From positions 145,648,105 through 145,712,104 of the forward strand of contig NC_068939.1 of NCBI RefSeq assembly GCF_016801865.2: 64,000 nt of DNA, written 5' to 3'. Made by a program: the position numbers and the translations under genes. This DNA comes from Culex pipiens pallens (lineage: Eukaryota; Arthropoda; Insecta; Diptera; Culicidae). Shown piece by piece: positions 1-10,650 of the stretch (position 1 is its first letter; every line of letters begins with the position of its first letter). The notes beneath the pieces are model-generated. The model saw only the letters and a program-made list of their open reading frames with translations, made no database searches and was not told the DNA's origin.

Positions 1-353
1 TTGTCAGCTAAAGCAGTAAGGGCGTCCCTTCAACGGTGGCGTGTTCATCTTTGCAGTATCATCCCAAGAAATAGCATTTTTTCAGCACCATAGCAAGAGC
101 GTCCAAATTCCCGGTGTTACAAAATTCCCGGGAAACGGGAAATTTTCAATAAATTTCCCGGGAAATTTGAAATTTTACGAAAATTGTTCTGATCCTGTTT
201 CTGATTAATATTTTGCAACAGAATTGTATAGAACAGCAATTTCAATGGTCAAAATGAGTGTGAGAATCAATTAATAGCTTGACTGCCTGTAAAAAATCAT
301 GAAACTTTAAGAAAATATATAAATTTACTAATTGTTTATGCTGTTTTCAAATC
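1..353. repeat. AT-rich DNA with a CCCGGG-rich repeat fragment
   Basis: No gene is seen. From about 88 to 190 the sequence has the AGAGCGTCC start and repeated TTCCCGGGAA blocks typical of the hAT-like family found complete at 362-1417 and 14280-15256. A possible opposite terminus reading GACGCTCT lies near 2485, but the flanking 8-mers do not match, so I do not claim one intact outer element. Confidence 0.5.
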
Positions 354-361
354 GTTCCAAA

Positions 362-1417
362 TAGAGGGTGACGAGCGGGAATTCCCGGGAAAAATTTCCC
401 GGGAAATTGACCATTTTTGGACCTCTCGATTCCCGGGAAATTCGGTCGAGACTCCCGGGAAATTTAAACTTATAAATATCAACGCAAAATTATATAAACT
501 AATCAGAAAAACATTTGAAAAATTCAAAATTGTTTAGAACATTGAATGTCCATTGTTCGATGTTCAAGTTCGAATAAACCAATGTTTCTCTAATCTTCTT
601 ATTCAGAAAGTGTATATTTTAACTTGTCAAAAATTCCAATAACTATAATTTAGAGAAGCCAAAAAAAGGTGGACCCACGGGTGGACCCCAAAATTTACCT
701 TAAAAATTATTTAGCAGTTACACCCTAGATATGAAATCAAATGTTTTAATTTCAAATATTATGTTTTCTAATTATTTGTAAAAGGTAAAAGCTTTTTCAA
801 GTTAAGTTCAATTTCCATATCTTCTCTTGAACATAGCAATCCAATTTAGTTTCTTGTGAACATTTGGGTTTTCCTGATAACTGTAAATATTTTTTCAATG
901 AATATTTAATGTTGAACTTAAAAATTACAAAAAAAAACAATTTAATTTGTTGTCTTGAGTCGTTGTTTATCATATTGCAAAATTCCCGATAAAATGGGAA
1001 ATTATATATAAGCTATATCAGTTTTTTTTTACAAAAATCTAATAACAAGTTTGTGAACCTTTTGAAAAATCACTCAGTGCGAATTAAGATTCGTAAATAT
1101 TTTAAACTACAATTTTGAGTCTTAAAAAAACTCAAGAAACGATTTTGTTTTTGCAGATTCAGAAAAAAAAAATCAAAAGTTTTATATAGTTCCTCAAAAC
1201 AATGAGGCTGCTCAAATTAACGTTTCATAGAATTAGTATGAATTAACAGTAACTGAATTCATTTAAAAGAAACAAATTTATTACTTTTCATTTTAAATTT
1301 TTGACACTGTTGGCGTAGTAAAAAAAAATCTCCCGGGTCCCGGGAATTCCCGGGAAATAGCCAAATTCAACTCTCGATTCCCGGGAAATTGAAAATCTCG
1401 AGAATCGTCACCCTCTA
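362..1417. mobile_element. Non-autonomous hAT-like DNA transposon, CCCGGG-rich
   Basis: The termini are inverted: TAGAGGGTGACGA at the left and its complement TCGTCACCCTCTA at the right. The element is bracketed by an identical 8-bp direct repeat, GTTCCAAA, at 354-361 and 1418-1425. Eight-base target duplications and TAG-type ends are hallmarks of the hAT superfamily. Both subterminal regions carry repeated TTCCCGGGAA palindromes, while the interior is AT-rich with no transposase ORF, so it must have been moved in trans. Length is 1056 bp. Confidence 0.8.
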
Positions 1418-1425
1418 GTTCCAAA

Positions 1426-2380
1426 TCAAAAAAATATATTATTAGTATGTTTTGTTCAGAAGTATTTTTTTAAAATAAAAGTGCATGGACAGTGAAAATC
1501 TATGCACCACAACAATAAAATTGCTTTAAAATTTGTCTCAGTGACCATAAAGTTAAAATGGAAAAAAAACATGCATATTTTCCATGACAAATAACTTATT
1601 CCAGAACAAGTATTTTCAACATGTGAATAAATTGATAATTAGCCTTAAACATCTAATTACTAGCGCTATTTATTTTGAAACACTATTTCATGAAATCAAA
1701 ACTCAAAGTTTTAAAATGTTTTAAACGAGTTTTTGAAATATGGTTGCATTTTTTGGGTAAATTTCATATGATACGAAGTTGTATTTTATAATTTTTCATG
1801 GTTCCATTTGTGGTATGACTTTAGTTATATGGTTATATGGCCTAATAAATTAATCAGATTAAAATAATTATCATAGTGTAAAAGTTGGTTAAAATCAAAC
1901 GATGTTTTTTCATATCCAGGTTTTTATGGGAAGATGGCGTTCGAATGGTGAACGTTCGAAATGTCAAAATCACGCAGTGGTACCAACATTACGAAAAAAG
2001 TGTGCCATGGCATGGCAGCCACATTCCGCTTACGCCCTTGATAGCTCACGTGCTTCATACATTTATAACTTCAAACATCAATTTCTCGAATGCTTTTAAA
2101 CAAATTCTTCTCGAACAACCCTTTTTGAAAAAAATAGTTTTATCAATTCAATTTTTATCCAGTTTGGTCCAGGTAAACAAACATGTTAAACAAATCTCTA
2201 TTTTGATCTTGGCCGGAAGAAGTAAATATCTGAATTTAAATGATATAAAAAAATCGTTAAAATAGGTTGTCAAAAAAAAAAAAATGCTATTAATTCCATA
2301 ATAGCGTAATTTTTGTTGCCCAAAATATAAGCAAAACATTGGTGCCAAAAAGGTAGGAAAATGTATACTTCCGCTTGTAT
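1426..2380. other. AT-rich intergenic DNA, no gene recognised
   Basis: Only short ORFs occur, the longest about 126 codons at 1885-2265, with no recognisable motif. Composition is AT-rich apart from a slightly GC-richer patch at about 1920-2050. Confidence 0.5.
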
Positions 2381-2488
2381 CTCGAGAATTCCCGGGAAAT
2401 TTACAAATTTCCCGGGAAACGGAACAAAAATTTTCCGGGAAATCTTGGGAAATCCCGGGATTTTTTTTCTCGGGACGAGACGCTCTAT
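2381..2488. repeat. CCCGGG-rich repeat fragment
   Basis: Four TTCCCGGGAA-like blocks are followed by GGGACGAGACGCTCT. This matches the subterminal and terminal character of the hAT-like family at 362-1417 and 14280-15256. No matching left end or TSD was found. Confidence 0.5.
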
Positions 2489-2522
2489 AGCTAAATATTG
2501 AGACAATGATGGGAAAAACTAA

Positions 2523-2933
2523 CTTTTTGCAATTCCGTCGTGAAACTACTTACTTTTCCTGTCATTCTTGAACGACGAAATAGCCTACTTTTCTGTACCA
2601 AAAATAACAGAATCGAATAGCAACACTTTTCAAAATAAATGCTGAAAAGTTGAACTTTTCAGCACTTGTTTCGAAAAGTAACACTTTTCAACTTTTTTTT
2701 GATTCAAACGATTTATTGACAAAATACATGAAAATTTGACATAAAATTTCACTCAATGGGTATTTTTCGGAATTGCAAAAAATGTTGTATGGAACTCGTT
2801 GCAAAACTTGATTTTTTCAGCACTCTTCGTATTTATCCAACTCGGTGAACCTCGTTGGATAAATGTACGACTCGTGCTGAAAAAATCCTCTTTTTGCAAC
2901 TTGTTGCATAAACTACTATTACCAGATAAGATT
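2523..2933. repeat. Single arm of the foldback repeat at 37836-39060
   Basis: This stretch runs collinearly with the left arm of the palindrome at 37836-38629, from GCAATTCCGTCGTGAAAC through the GCTGAAAAGT blocks to CTTGTTGCATAAACTACTATT. It lacks the 369-bp element that interrupts that arm, so it gives the empty-site sequence (AGCAACACTTTTC near 2620). Small ORFs on both strands are by-products of its internal short palindromes. Confidence 0.75.
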
Positions 2934-2935
2934 AC

Positions 2936-4099
2936 AAAAATCATATTTTTTAAAGCTGCTTTATCTGTAAATTGCCCAAAACAGCAACAACAAACAAATA
3001 AAACAATCAAAGATGAAAAAAAAAACAATTTATTTGGTGCTTAGCTTAAATATCTGGAGCAACATTTTAAAAGGGTGCATAAGCATTTTGACAGCTGGAG
3101 CTGTATGGGAAATTCCTACACACAAGGTAAACATTTAACAAAACCATAACTGTTGAAAGATAGCTGGGAAGGCCAGGTATTGTTTCACATTTCGAATTTT
3201 GTAAAAAAGTTATCCAACTCCTGAGAATTAGTTTAAACTGTCAAAATGTTTATCCTCCTTTTCTCGTGTTGCTTCAGATATTTGAATTTTACCGAAATTA
3301 TGGTGAACAGTGCCACATCATGTTTCTTTTTTCAGCGTCTAGTTAGCTGGTCTCTGTGGTTTAGTCTTGTATCAATCATAAATTAATGGCTATGTGGCAA
3401 ATGAAGAAATTTTGGTGGTTATAGATAAATATTGAAAAACTACGTCACAAGTCTCAGTTATCTTTTCATTTTCAGTCATGATTATTTTTTTTTATTAAGT
3501 GGTTTAAATTTGTAGAACACTTCTTGTAAAACAAATTATGTTTATTGAAAACTTTTCAAGATCTTTGAAAAAATGGATTTTTAACTAATATTTGGGTCAT
3601 TCTAAGCCAAGTCACACGAAATCGAAAAAAGTTGCCCCGACCCCTCTTGGATTTGCGTGAAAATTTGTCCGGAAAGATAATTTAGATTCTGATCATGAAT
3701 CCGAGGTTCATTTTTGGAGATCTCGTGACGGAGGGCTGGAACAACCTCTTTAATTTGTGAACACTTGAAAAAAATAAGTGTAAAATTGGACGCCATCATC
3801 GGACAAATACAATGGTATTTTTAAAACTTCTGCCATATTTCGTTACTTAACTGTAAAGAAAATTTAGAGATGGCATAATAAGGAAAATTTATTGTACTTT
3901 TCGAAGCTGCAATAACCTAGACGGGTCATTAGGCACATTGGCACACTCAAAATAAATAACTCTACAATGTCACAAACAACACTAGATTCTTTAAAAATAT
4001 CCCTGCAAAATTACAAAAAAACACTGAATTTGAATGCAAAAAAAAAAATTCTAAATGAAAAATACCCTTCTGGGTGCTGAAGATTAGAAAAAAAATACA
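2936..4099. other. AT-rich intergenic DNA, no gene recognised
   Basis: No gene, RNA or clear element boundary was found. Short ORFs such as 3602-3799 have no family resemblance. Confidence 0.5.
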
Positions 4100-4241
4100 T
4101 TAACCCTTTCAAGCCTGAATTTAAAAAAAAAATTATTCAATGATGGGAAAATGATTCTTTTGCCCATTCGAAAATTATAGGCTAGTTTTGGAAATTTTCA
4201 TATTTGGGTCATATATGACCCATCAGGCCTGAAAGGGTTAA
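4100..4241. mobile_element. Short TTAA-flanked MITE (piggyBac-type)
   Basis: A 142-bp unit starts TTAACCCTTTCAAGCCTGA and ends with the complement TCAGGCCTGAAAGGGTTAA, so TTAA stands at both ends. TTAA targets are characteristic of piggyBac-type transposition. A close relative lies at 29758-29903 and a one-sided fragment at about 48433-48466. The interior includes the shared stretch AAAATTATAGGCTAG. Confidence 0.75.
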
Positions 4242-5368
4242 ATTACTCTTCTAATGACATGTCCAACAATTTTTTACTGTTTAGTAACGAAAAATGGCAA
4301 AGGATTTGAAGCTATTTTTGTTGATAAAATTTGTGTTTTTTCGGAATTTTATGCATTGTTTGTAGATATGAATAAATGAAATTTTGTCGAAAATTTGCAT
4401 TTTTGGTCGGAAAGAAAGTTCTGGCAACGTTTAAAAAAGTACAAAGCCGATATGTCACTTAAATTGACATACAACATGTTTATTGCTAAAGTTATCTATT
4501 AAAGAAAAGCTTAAATAAAAAAAATAAACCTAATAAAATAAAATAAAAGTTGAAGATATTGAAGAAATTTTTCTGTTCCCATCCCTGTCTTCCCCGAAAG
4601 TCCTTTCGCATTCCCTTCCTGGTAAAAGCATCCGCTCTGAAAAAGAGGTGGTCACATAAAAATATTAAAGTCATCCCCGTTTGTTCGTGAACACTGCTGC
4701 CCATTGATGACTTTCATCTTTTAAGACAATCAACACCGCCGAGGCCCGGCCAGGAGGATCGCAAGGATGGCCACCGTATCTGGCCTAACCAAGTAAACAC
4801 AGTTTCGCGTTCAGAAAAACCAGGTTTGTCGGGCAAATGAGTTGGGCGATGCTGCTGATGAGGGGTTTATTTAACGGTTCATTAACTTTTCAATCAGGGT
4901 CCTGGGGGGCAACGTGGTGGAAGTGTACAGGGAAAGGTGGCAGGAAGATAAGGAACATCAGTTCTTTATCCGTCGGTGTGGTGGGGGAGACTAGTCAAGT
5001 CAAGTGATGGCTATTGCTTACCGAGGGGAGCGTTCTGGTACTGAATGATGCTGGGTAATTAATCAACCACCCACGCAGGCACACGTGAATGGGAGGAAAA
5101 GTGGCTAACGATTGAGGAATTGGTGCAATTTGGGACGGAAAGAAATCAAAAGTAGGAATTCGAAACAATGCTTAAAATGATTTTCGACTTAGTGACGTAA
5201 ACGCCAAATCTATTTTTGAGATTCCTAAGAGATTGTGGTAAAAATGTACAAAAATCATCTAAATTTATCATGTTTAACTTTAATTTACTGCTCATAAAAA
5301 TTTTAACATTCTTTTTTTCATGGTTATTTTTTTAATTAGTTACCTTTCTATTCAAATTTTGTAAGTAT
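4242..5368. other. Intergenic DNA, AT-rich then balanced composition
   Basis: The first part is AT-rich. From about 4570 to 5100 the composition is noticeably more balanced, with no repeats I could match and no convincing ORF. The balanced part may be conserved non-coding DNA, but nothing in the sequence proves this. Confidence 0.4.
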
Positions 5369-5382
5369 ATTGGTGTGTTATT

Positions 5383-5439
5383 CCTAACCTGGTCACAGCA
5401 CCTAAAAGGACCTAATAAAAATAAGCTATGAAAAAAAAA
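5383..5439 (+). mobile_element. 57-bp 5'-truncated copy of the I/Loa-like retrotransposon
   Basis: The insert carries the extreme 3' end of the element at 50908-57262: CCTAACCTGGTC, then AAAGGACCTAATAAAAATAA, TATG and an A-tail. It is flanked by a 14-bp direct repeat, ATTGGTGTGTTATT, at 5369-5382 and 5440-5453. This is a target-primed insertion that aborted after 57 bases, and the duplication proves it is an insertion and not chance similarity. Confidence 0.85.
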
Positions 5440-5516
5440 ATTGGTGTGTTATTTCAAATTAAATGACATTTACTAATTTATTTTAAATTATTTTGTATTA
5501 CCCTAATTTCTAACTG

Positions 5517-5589
5517 GGTCCTGTGGCGCAATGGATAACGCGTCTGACTACGGATCAGAAGATTCCAGGTTCGACTCCTGGCAGGATCG
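5517..5589 (+). tRNA. tRNA-Arg (ACG)
   Basis: A 73-nt gene folds as a standard cloverleaf. The acceptor GGTCCTG pairs with CAGGATC (one G-U) and the discriminator is G. The anticodon arm TCTGA-CTACGGA-TCAGA places ACG in the loop, and the T arm contains the B-box GGTTCGACTCC. It has no intron and no encoded CCA. A T5 run follows at about 5605, suitable as a Pol III terminator. It converges with the tRNA-Leu gene 119 bp away. Its 3' end is exactly what the primer-binding site of the LTR element at 10445-14023 would pair with. Confidence 0.97.
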
Positions 5590-5708
5590 CTGAGAAATTG
5601 ATATTTTTAATTGCTAGTTATTTTAGGTTCACACATCGACAGTAAAATCTATCCTGCACGATTATGGTTTGTGTTCAGTGAGCTCGCACAAAAACAAAAA
5701 ATATTATT

Positions 5709-5791
5709 TGTCAGAAGTGGGATTCGAACCCACGCCTACAGAGTAGACTACGACCTGAACGTAGCGCCTTAGACCGCTCGGCCATCCTGAC
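5709..5791 (-). tRNA. tRNA-Leu (CAG)
   Basis: On the minus strand the gene begins GTCAGGATGGCCGAGCGG and ends CACTTCTGAC plus discriminator A (83 nt). The anticodon loop TTCAGGT gives CAG, the long variable arm is that of a class II leucine tRNA, and the B-box is GGTTCGAATCC. A T6 stretch lies downstream on the minus strand. It forms a convergent pair with tRNA-Arg(ACG), and two more Arg/Leu pairs are found at 57.7 and 59.6 kb. Confidence 0.97.
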
Positions 5792-6775
5792 TTGCGAAAT
5801 CAAAATTGCTCAATGCGTGAGTGAATTTGGTTATCAAGCAGACCAAAATCTAATAGCAATCCCAAAAATCACGGTTTCCTAAGTGATTAGGGCAACACGA
5901 TTGAACACGTTAAAACGTGCGCTTGAAGCTTGATCTTATGACGAAAATAGCTAAGACGCACACATCGATGGAACTTTTGGGTTCGCGTCGTATGGTTGGA
6001 ATCGCGATGTGAATTGTATGTTTTATTAAACGATGTTGCGGCGATTCTTTCGTTTTGTGAAATCAAATCACAGCAAGTTTATTGCACATTCCAATCATCA
6101 CATCCAAGACCACGCTGGTGCTGGGAGCGTAAGCTATATTTGCTACATTAACCAGAACAGCGAGCAAAAAACTATTGCTGCACGCAAGGAAAATATCGTA
6201 AAACGCACTGCGCCATAAAACTCCGGCACCGTGAATCGCCGCAACAGCTTGAAGCCTGATGTATTCGATCTCTATGGCCGCAGTCAAATGCTCAACTAGC
6301 ATTAACCTAATGCTTCGGCAATAAAAATCATAAAGCCTAAACATAAGTGCCCCATAAGCCAAACAAAAACAACTGAGCAGCGGTTTGTAACAAGCAAACG
6401 TTATATTATTACAGAGATTAATAATAACTGGCTTAACCGGCGAAGGCGCGCTCACGTGGTTTAGTTCTGGCCACTTTAAGAGACCCGGAAAATCGAAGTC
6501 TCGTTGTGTCATGCTTTGGGGTCTCACTGTACCAAAATTTAAATTTAATTCCTCGTCCGTGTAGAGAGGTAGGGGCAAGGCATGAATGAACGCAAATTAA
6601 GATCCAACCGGAGAGATTATCCGGAAATTTGACTTGTTCCGTGACCGGCGGCGGCAGTGTGTGTGGGGTCTGGCCAAACCCAATCTGAATTAAGCTACGG
6701 GGAGGAGAAATTAAAGTCTGTAATGCGCTGGATGGTGGACGTAATTAATTGCTGCAGTGTTTTCAGTTTTTAATG
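5792..6775. other. Balanced-composition intergenic DNA with one weak ORF
   Basis: The longest open stretch is on the minus strand (6063-6578, 171 codons). It opens with a non-ATG codon, has no family motif, and overlaps a plus-strand ORF. I do not call it a gene. Nothing else is recognised. Confidence 0.4.
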
Positions 6776-6796
6776 AAGTGATTTGAGGACAGTTGG

Positions 6797-7229
6797 AGCG
6801 AGTTGTGGCGCTATAACCACGGCAAATAGTGTCCAGGGCATTCGTGGAAATACAATGTCCCATCCCAGAGGGCCCGGAGTACCAAACCTTCTTAGCATGG
6901 TGCTCCCAACGAATACAACCAAATCTCGGAGCGTATGGTGGTGTGTCCCCACGCTTCTTCCTCCCCTGTCGATTCAGAATTGTGTTGTTGTTCGAACACT
7001 TAGTGCTCAAACTCAACCCAATTACGAGTCATCTCTGCGATACGGCTTTACGCAGTAGGCCTGGCCGGTTTAACGCTTGTGATGTTTCAATGCATTCTAA
7101 TGCAATGGCGCACTACAAATGTTAATAAATGACAAGAAGAGTGCTAGGCGTCATCTAACCTAAGGCACTCTCCAGGATCCCTTCGAAAGATTGGCTGCGC
7201 TAGGGTCTGATTAGATTAGATTAGATTAG
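6797..7229 (+). mobile_element. Non-LTR/SINE-like retroposon with GATTA tail
   Basis: A 433-bp insert ends in four tandem GATTA units and is bracketed by a perfect 21-bp direct repeat beginning AAGTGATTTGAGG (6776-6796 and 7230-7250). A long, variable-length TSD plus a simple-repeat 3' tail indicates target-primed reverse transcription. I saw no clear Pol III A/B boxes and no reverse transcriptase motif. It could be a SINE or the 3' end of an unrecognised LINE. Short ORFs on both strands are not convincing. Confidence 0.8.
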
Positions 7230-7391
7230 AAGTGATTTGAGGACAGTTGGGAAACATGTTGAAATAAATATGAAATCGCAAGCCGAATACTATTCTTAGC
7301 GTTTGAGGGATAATATGACCTTGATTGGAAACAAAAATCTGGTGATTCTCGGGGATGAAAACTGTTGAAAAATATATAAGGAATAGCAGTT

Positions 7392-7954
7392 TTAAGGGGT
7401 TACATACATGTAGAAAATCACAAAAAATCATGTTACAGAATATTTTTTGAATCCACTCAAAAGATGATTATTAATCACTCCTGAAAGTTTCATGAAAATA
7501 TTTCATGATTTAACTGAGAAGAGACGATTTAAGCTCAAAATTTTGCCATGCGCAAAGCGGGCTGTTAAAATTTGCTTTAAAAAAACACAAAAATAAAAAA
7601 CTAACGGTTTTTTTTATATGAAAAACACAAAAATATTTTTATCTTTTTTTAAAATAATCTTTTTAAAAATCGGGCTTCGTCATGCACACAGAATCGGTTT
7701 AACGAGTCTTCACCAAAATTTTGAGCCGATTTGGTCAAGACAGTGTTGAGATATCGTGGCACCCGTTTTTTTAAACTGCTAACTTGAAATTGCTATATCT
7801 CGGCAATGATGCAACCAAATATCTTCAAATTTGTTTTGTTAGTAGGTAAAAATGTATATTTTAATGCTCTGAAAAAATAATTTAAAAAAATTGATTTGTG
7901 TGCTCCTACCCACTTCTGACATTTTTGCCGATTTACATGTATGTAACCCCTTAA
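7392..7954. mobile_element. TTAA-flanked non-autonomous TIR element
   Basis: The element starts TTAAGGGGTTACATACATG and ends with the inverted TACATGTATGTAACCCCTTAA, giving a TIR of about 17 bp next to TTAA on both sides. The interior (about 555 bp) is AT-rich and has no transposase. It is unrelated in TIR sequence to the TTAACCCTTTC family at 4100 and 29758. Confidence 0.8.
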
Positions 7955-8617
7955 AGAACTTTGAAAAAAATCTCTTAATATTAGCTTCGAATTATATTTT
8001 TTTAAATTGAATATTTTGTAATTGTTCGTTTTCAAAATATCTAAGTAGTAACGAATTTCACAAAAAAATCAACATATTTTTAAACGGGCTCAAACATGCT
8101 TAATATGATTATCAACATTCCTAATTTGACTAACAACGCATGACAATGCATTTTAAAAAAGTTTTCAGCTAATTAGACTTCTATTTACATTAACATTTGG
8201 AAGTCTATGAACCAAAAAAATGCTTCCTTATTTTTCTGGCTGTTTTAATAAGAATGGAAAAACGCACACAAATATTACAAATCAATTATTTGGAAAGATT
8301 ATAAAATTCTTTAAAATATGTTCAAATTTTGACTTTAATTTAATTTTTTTATATGGACTGCTCATGTTTGAACCAATCGAAAAAAATACTTAAATAAAAC
8401 AAGAATAAAATATGTTTAATTGCTATAAAAATATTTTTAAATGTAAGAATGGCACAACCCTAATAAATATTATTTAAACATAAATGTATAATTAATGCAT
8501 GCTTTATGAAATATTTTTAAGCCTTAAAAATTCAAAAATCATCAAACTTTTTCAAGAATTGTTCATGTTTGCAAGAATGAAAAACACAAATTTATTACAT
8601 TACATTTGGATTTTGAA
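7955..8617. other. AT-rich intergenic DNA, nothing recognised
   Basis: Strongly AT-rich with no ORF of note, no RNA gene and no matched repeat boundary. Confidence 0.5.
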
Positions 8618-8619
8618 TA

Positions 8620-8857
8620 CACTCAAACCCCGATGGTTTGACACCAACTGTTGTCAAACGAACGGGGTCACTTTTTAGTTTGACACCCTTTTTACACGGA
8701 GTTCACACACACTACCAAACGTTTGTTTTGATAGTGAACGTGAGCGCCGTGTAAAAAGTGACAGTTCGTCACTTTTTAGTTTGACTTTGACCAACCAACG
8801 GGGTACAAACTAAAAAAGTGTCAAACGAAAAAGTGACCAACCACCGGGGGTTGAGTG
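8620..8857. mobile_element. TA-flanked MITE with CACTCAAMCCCCG termini
   Basis: The left end CACTCAAACCCCGATGGTTTG is mirrored at the right by CACCGGGGGTTGAGTG, and TA lies outside both ends (8618-8619, 8858-8859). Inside are repeated AGTTTGACAC and GTCACTTTTTAGTTTGAC modules and a central inverted pair around CGGAGTTCAC/GTGAGCGCCG. A diverged copy in the opposite orientation lies at about 50165-50367. TA flanks suggest a Tc1/mariner-type transposase acting in trans. Confidence 0.75.
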
Positions 8858-8861
8858 TATT

Positions 8862-10439
8862 GTCACTTTTTGAAGAACTCCTTACGTTTGAAAGAATGGG
8901 AAACAACTCACTTAGATTTTAGCCTAATTCGACCCTTTGTCCAATTTTAACCTTATATTTCGTTTCGACTCTATGTTTTTTCGACCTTATGTCTTTAACC
9001 CTTTTGGGCATACATCGTGAAATGTTGACAGATTTATTTGGAAATTTGCTTGATTTCATTCAAATGATAACAAAATCGGTAAAATAAACTAACAGAGTGC
9101 GAAATCAAATTTAAAATAAAATTGGTAAATCGTGAATACAAGCAGTAATAATGAACATGTTTCTAAAATCTAAAAAAAATATATATCAGTATTATTGTTT
9201 AAAGCAGTATGCACTTTAAATACTAAAATATTGCCTTTTGATATTTGAAAGCATTTTTGTGAAAAAAAAAAAAAAACACATTCCAGATTGAACACATTAT
9301 TTAATGTTTGTTTTTGGATTTTCCATCTGTAAATTCTAAAATGTTTAAGTACCCACGAACAATTTCGGACTAGACTCCCCCAGAATTGAGGAAGCAATAA
9401 ATTTCGGGAGGATATTGTTCTCGCTGGCTGCCGAAAAAGGTCTGGAATTATTATAAATTGTAGTCTGTGCAGGCGAGCAAAACCCATTGAATTATCCCCC
9501 ATTTCACCTCAACGCAGCTTGGCGAAGGTTTCTTATTTTATACTGACTTTTATATTTTTTTGTTGATTTGAGTAAGGGGAGGAACATAAACGAAAATAAT
9601 GATGGACGAGGAGGAAGAGGAGGTGGAAAAGTGGCGCAACAAACAGAACATAAAAGTGGGCGCAATTATGCGCGTTCTCTATGGTTCACGAATATGAGAG
9701 GGAGTGTAATGGAAGAGCAAATTGGTAAATTAGATTTTAATTTTACACTTTGGCATGAGGGGGAGAGGTTCGAAATTTGAGAAGGAAATAGTTTCTCGTT
9801 CCTCGTCCCCCTTTTACCCCCCATCATAACAGACCAGATGCCCACTCTGTCTCTCCTCCGGTCATGGTCAAAAGTGCTAAATTCGACAATGATGTGACGA
9901 AAATTGTGTGGTCTGGGGCTTGGAGTTTTTCCAATGTAAACATGAACTGACTGACCGAACCGACTGACCGAAACCGCACAAACGAGATCGAAAACGATGA
10001 AGCCGTAAACTTCACGAGAAGCATTAATCAACACACACTGATTGACCGCGACGACGACAGTGATCTTCGCTAGGGCACGGGGCTTCGCTGGGACAGTTTT
10101 TGGGAGCAGCACAGTAACAGATTAGAATTATATTTAAGAAAAAAATTAAAAGATTAAAAATCAGGTATGAAAATCACACAACAACAAAAAATGCCTCTAG
10201 AAAAGGCGGCAATTCGATTGAAAAAACTTGTTCAAGCGAATGTAAACGTTTTAGAATGCATGGATTTGATTTATTTTTTCTTGAAAACTTGAAATTATTT
10301 CAACTTACACAGTTTTGCTTAGGATGTTCACTGATACAATTTCAATGTTTGTTCTTACAATTCTGATCAAGTCGGTGATAAATAACAAGGAAACACATAA
10401 CAAATCTCGATGTGGCCCTGCTCTGGAGAAAGTTAATTA
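8862..10439. other. Intergenic DNA, AT-rich then balanced
   Basis: AT-rich to about 9480. A GC-balanced patch at about 9560-10110 holds ORFs on both strands, the longest 9666-10112 on minus with 148 codons. None has a recognisable domain and they overlap each other, so no gene is called. Confidence 0.4.
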
Positions 10440-10641
10440 ATAATTGTGCGTTCTGCTCCGACGAGAAGCCCCCGCTTACACGACCGTTCACTCAGGCGGT
10501 TGACAGATGAAAGAGGACGAGCCAGCTGGTGTCACACACACCACAATACGGCGGGCCCACAGCTTGACTGCGAACGTCACATGCATCACTCAGCATTGAC
10601 AGTAGCACCGGTACAGGGATAGCGCAATCTTATATCCCACA

Positions 10642-10650
10642 TCCTCCTTC
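10642..10650 (-). promoter_or_regulatory. Polypurine tract
   Basis: Read on the minus strand, GAAGGAGGA lies immediately before the 3' LTR start TGTGGG. Its position and purine content fit the plus-strand priming site used by LTR retrotransposons. Confidence 0.8.

Noticed and set aside
88..2488. One large outer element from AGAGCGTCC (about 88) to GACGCTCT (about 2485)
   Set aside because: The ends pair over only about 8 bases and the flanking 8-mers do not match. Separate fragments are as likely.
6063..6578. 171-codon minus-strand ORF next to the tRNA pair
   Set aside because: It opens at a non-ATG codon, has no recognisable domain and is overlapped by an opposite ORF. It remains an unproved possibility.
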